Of a stretch of 64,000 nt of DNA, positions 62,131 through 64,000 are shown piece by piece (the stretch's first letter is position 1; the number at the start of each line of letters is the position of its first letter). A model generated the notes under the pieces. That model ran no database searches. It was not told where the DNA came from and worked only from the letters and a program-made list of their open reading frames with translations. Made by a program: the position numbers and the translations under genes. The stretch spans positions 20,542-84,541 of the forward strand of contig JAQWJV010000016.1 of NCBI GenBank assembly GCA_029248185.1, given 5' to 3'. This stretch comes from Flavobacteriaceae bacterium (lineage in GTDB: Bacteria > Bacteroidota > Bacteroidia > Flavobacteriales > Flavobacteriaceae).

Positions 62131-63777
62131 ATGGGACTATATTACCGGTTAGACTACAAGAAAAATACCTCTCAACAATTTAATAATGAGGAGGTTAGGG
62201 TGGTTATAGACTACTATTACAATGGGAAAAGAACCAAGATTACCACTAACGTTTCTTGTTTAGTTAAAGATTGGGATAAAAAATGGAGAGATAAAACCTC
62301 TAAAAACCCAATAAAAACAACGGATAAGAACCACAGGGAAAAGAACTTACTTATTAGAAATAAATTAGATGAGATAAATGGTATAATACTTGCAATACAA
62401 AAACAAGACAAAGAACCTATTGTAGAACTCGTAAAGACTTACTTGCGAAAGGAAAGAAAAGAGAAAAAAGATAAAACCCAAAAAGACGTTCAGTTTCTTC
62501 CCCTTTTTGTAGAGTACGAAAAATGGATAAAAGGTGAATATAACCCTCAAAGAGAAAGTACCAAAAGAGGAGTTATGAGTAGTATAAAACAGATTATAGA
62601 ATACACCAAACAATACCAAAATAAAAACAATACACTCCTTTTCCCTGATGAGATAGACAGAGATTGGGTGTATGGTTATATAAAGTGGAGTTATGATATA
62701 AAAGAACTAAAACCCTCTACAATAAACAAAAGAATAAAGGTACTCTCCTCCTTTTCCACTTGGAGTAAAGAAAAGTATAATACCTCCTTCCAAATAAGAA
62801 AACCAAAAAACGTTTATTTAGGTAATGATGAAAACCTTGATATAATTTTTCTTAAACGTGATGAGGTTATTAAACTACACAGATATGATAAGTTTTGTTC
62901 TACTAATGCAGATCACGAAAAGATACTTACCAAAGAGAAAAGGCTGAGTTATATAGTAGATAAGTGGAAAAGAAATGACGGAAAAGAAAGAGGAGTTAAA
63001 TACACCACTTTTGAGGTTTATAAGGATATGTTATTATTCCTCTCCAACGTAGGTTGTAGATGGGGAGATATGATTAAAATGAAAGTTGGTGATATAGTTT
63101 ATGACGATAAAACAGATCCCGTTTTAGGATATAAAAGAGGTATGATTACCTTTTATATGGAAAAAATAAGACAACAAAGGGAACCCGTTAAAGTTCCAAG
63201 AAATAGGTTAGTTTATGAGATATGGAAGAAATACTCAAACGGAAAACACGGACAACACTACCTTTTCCCAAGAACTGAATTAGGAAATAGTATATCCAAC
63301 AATAAGTTTAATAAGTATATAAAAGACGTTTGTAGAATAATAGGATTAAACAGAGAAATAAATCAACGTGATTGGGATTTGGTAGGTACAATAGAAAAAA
63401 CCGAAAGATTACCTCTGTGGAGTTTAGTTTCTTCCCATATAGGTAGAAGAACTTTTGTACGAGAACAAATTGAAAGAGGAGTACCTACTCGTATAATACA
63501 AAGTATGACGGGACACAAGAGCAGAAAGGTGTTTGATATGTATTACGAGGTACTTGATAAAGAAAAAACCCTTGTAAATGATGACTTGTTTTTAGATTAC
63601 AAGGAAAACAACACACCCTCAAAAACGTCAACAAAAAAACCTCAACAAAAAATCCCTTCCCCATTTTCCAAAGAACAAAAAGATAAAATAGAAAAACTTA
63701 AATACTCCCTTGATGAAGGGTGGATAGACCAAAATAAGTTTGACGAACTCTTCCAAAAAATAGTAATAGGTAAGTAA
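62131..63777 (+). CDS. Tyrosine recombinase / integrase
   Basis: 548 residues, longer than most Bacteroidota integrases (about 400). It has an Arm-like N-terminal domain (YYRLDYKKNTSQQFNNEEVR to about 115), a SAM-like core-binding domain (about 120-235), a catalytic domain (about 285-480) and a charged C-terminal extension of about 60 residues. Catalytic residues: Arg in GCRWGDM (about 310), His and Arg in SHIGRRTF (about 437-440), His in MTGHKSRK (about 462) and Tyr in MYYEVL (471 or 472). It should catalyse site-specific insertion and excision at the adjacent tRNA-Phe. Codon use is unlike the chromosome genes upstream. Members of the family occur in integrative elements and prophages. Confidence 0.92.
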   Translation: MGLYYRLDYKKNTSQQFNNEEVRVVIDYYYNGKRTKITTNVSCLVKDWDKKWRDKTSKNPIKTTDKNHREKNLLIRNKLDEINGIILAIQKQDKEPIVELVKTYLRKERKEKKDKTQKDVQFLPLFVEYEKWIKGEYNPQRESTKRGVMSSIKQIIEYTKQYQNKNNTLLFPDEIDRDWVYGYIKWSYDIKELKPSTINKRIKVLSSFSTWSKEKYNTSFQIRKPKNVYLGNDENLDIIFLKRDEVIKLHRYDKFCSTNADHEKILTKEKRLSYIVDKWKRNDGKERGVKYTTFEVYKDMLLFLSNVGCRWGDMIKMKVGDIVYDDKTDPVLGYKRGMITFYMEKIRQQREPVKVPRNRLVYEIWKKYSNGKHGQHYLFPRTELGNSISNNKFNKYIKDVCRIIGLNREINQRDWDLVGTIEKTERLPLWSLVSSHIGRRTFVREQIERGVPTRIIQSMTGHKSRKVFDMYYEVLDKEKTLVNDDLFLDYKENNTPSKTSTKKPQQKIPSPFSKEQKDKIEKLKYSLDEGWIDQNKFDELFQKIVIGK

Positions 63778-63810
63778 AAGACTCTCAGATTCAAGAAGAT
63801 TTATGATTAC

Positions 63811-63840
63811 TTGCATACCACAAAATTCTTCGCTACCTTC
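63811..63840 (+). promoter_or_regulatory. Candidate promoter of the ParB-like gene
   Basis: TTG (63811-63813), 20 bases, then TACCTTCA (from 63834; the last two bases depart from TAnnTTTG). The ATG lies at 63846, so the leader is very short. A weak match. Confidence 0.3.
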
Positions 63841-63845
63841 ACCCT

Positions 63846-64000
63846 ATGAAGATTAAAGTATCCACTTTAAAACATCATCCAAAGAACAAAGAAATCTACA
63901 CCTTATCCTCTATAGAGGAACTAATGGAAAGTATTTCTGAAGTTGGATTGTTACAACCTCTAATTATTGATTCTCGTAATCAAGTAATCAGTGGTAACAG
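63846..64000 (+). CDS. ParB-like N-terminal domain protein (partial, runs off the window)
   Basis: The first 51 codons of a gene cut by the right edge. The start MKIKVSTLKHHPKNKEIYTL, then SIEELMESISEVGLLQPLII and VISGN, is the ParB/Spo0J N-terminal pattern (hP-N-iY, Si-e-Gl-qPl, visG). In mobile elements such proteins are often fused to, or placed beside, DNA methyltransferases or serve in partition. Which applies needs the missing part. It is 68 bases downstream of the integrase, same strand. Confidence 0.8.
   Translation, partial: MKIKVSTLKHHPKNKEIYTLSSIEELMESISEVGLLQPLIIDSRNQVISGN

Larger units (their letters stand above)
61994..64000 (+). mobile_element. Left end of an integrative element at tRNA-Phe (right end outside window)
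   Basis: A tyrosine integrase gene begins 138 bases after the 3' end of tRNA-Phe on the same strand and is followed by a ParB-like gene. Codon use differs from the rest of the window: Arg is almost always AGA or AGG and ATA is a frequent Ile codon. The exact left boundary is not set; it should fall within the tRNA 3' half (attachment core), or after the terminator at 62001-62044. The other attachment site and the cargo genes are not visible. Confidence 0.7.

Noticed and set aside
62365..62619. Phe-rich 84-residue minus-strand frame in the integrase
   Set aside because: It arises from the A-rich, lysine-rich plus-strand gene read in reverse; no sign of a real gene.

Overview
This window is a piece of an AT-rich chromosome from a member of the Bacteroidota, class Flavobacteriia. 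The evidence is a complete gldK-gldL-gldM-gldN cluster (gliding motility and type IX secretion), promoters of the Bacteroidota type (TAnnTTTG, sometimes with TTTG upstream), a TonB-dependent receptor, Bacteroidota-type lipoproteins, a NagB/PIG-L fusion, a mevalonate-pathway pair (HMG-CoA reductase plus a GYDIA-type GHMP kinase), and the gene order miaB, sigma-54 activator, lptE, secG, groES, groEL. The genus cannot be fixed from the sequence alone.

Layout. 1-5.9 kb: a glucosamine-6-phosphate deaminase fusion cut by the left edge, a small exported protein, a SulP anion transporter, a lipoprotein and thioredoxin reductase. 5.9-17.4 kb (minus strand): a CPXCG zinc-ribbon protein, an ABC-F ATPase, an FAD oxidoreductase, gldN-M-L-K, a degenerate arginase-family protein and topA. 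17.6-22.5 kb (plus): a sulfur locus with a cysteine-rich Crp/Fnr regulator, a second SulP transporter, a CstB-like persulfide dioxygenase/rhodanese and a PmpA/PmpB-type YeeE/YedE pair. 22.6-29.1 kb (plus): miaB, a sigma-54 activator, lptE, a TPR-like protein, secG and groESL, closed by a strong terminator. 29.1-32.2 kb (minus): a metal-linked set of HYC_CC_PP protein, TonB receptor and secreted HMA protein. 32.3-39.8 kb (plus): an fRMsr-like GAF protein, purH, then the cell-shape operon mreB-mreC-mreD-PBP2-rodA. 39.8-43.1 kb (minus): an orphan OppC-type permease and a tail-specific protease. 43.1-47.4 kb (plus): surE, a small membrane protein, lpxB and comEC. 47.4-51.5 kb (minus): a thioredoxin-like protein, a POT peptide transporter and dipeptidyl peptidase IV. 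51.5-53.8 kb (plus): the mevalonate pair. 53.8-61.8 kb (minus): a small unknown protein and the operon coaX, outer-membrane protein, TPR protein, lptC, small membrane protein, CNNM/CBS protein, ppiD.

At 61,921 lies tRNA-Phe(GAA) with a good promoter and terminator. Directly downstream, codon use changes (Arg mostly AGA/AGG, many ATA Ile codons). A tyrosine integrase and the start of a ParB-like gene follow. This is most simply the left end of an element integrated at the tRNA gene; its cargo lies beyond the window.

The points most worth a second look are: the sulfur locus, with its candidate Crp/Fnr operator (GTAAC-N4-GTTAC) placed for class II activation; the non-ATG start of the second SulP gene; TGACA/TGTCA inverted repeats before both miaB and groES, which flank a cluster encoding a sigma-54 activator; an arginase-fold protein that has lost two of six metal ligands; and the element border with its repeats. 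I found no CRISPR array, insertion sequence or defence system in the window. No gene-free stretch exceeds about 300 bases.
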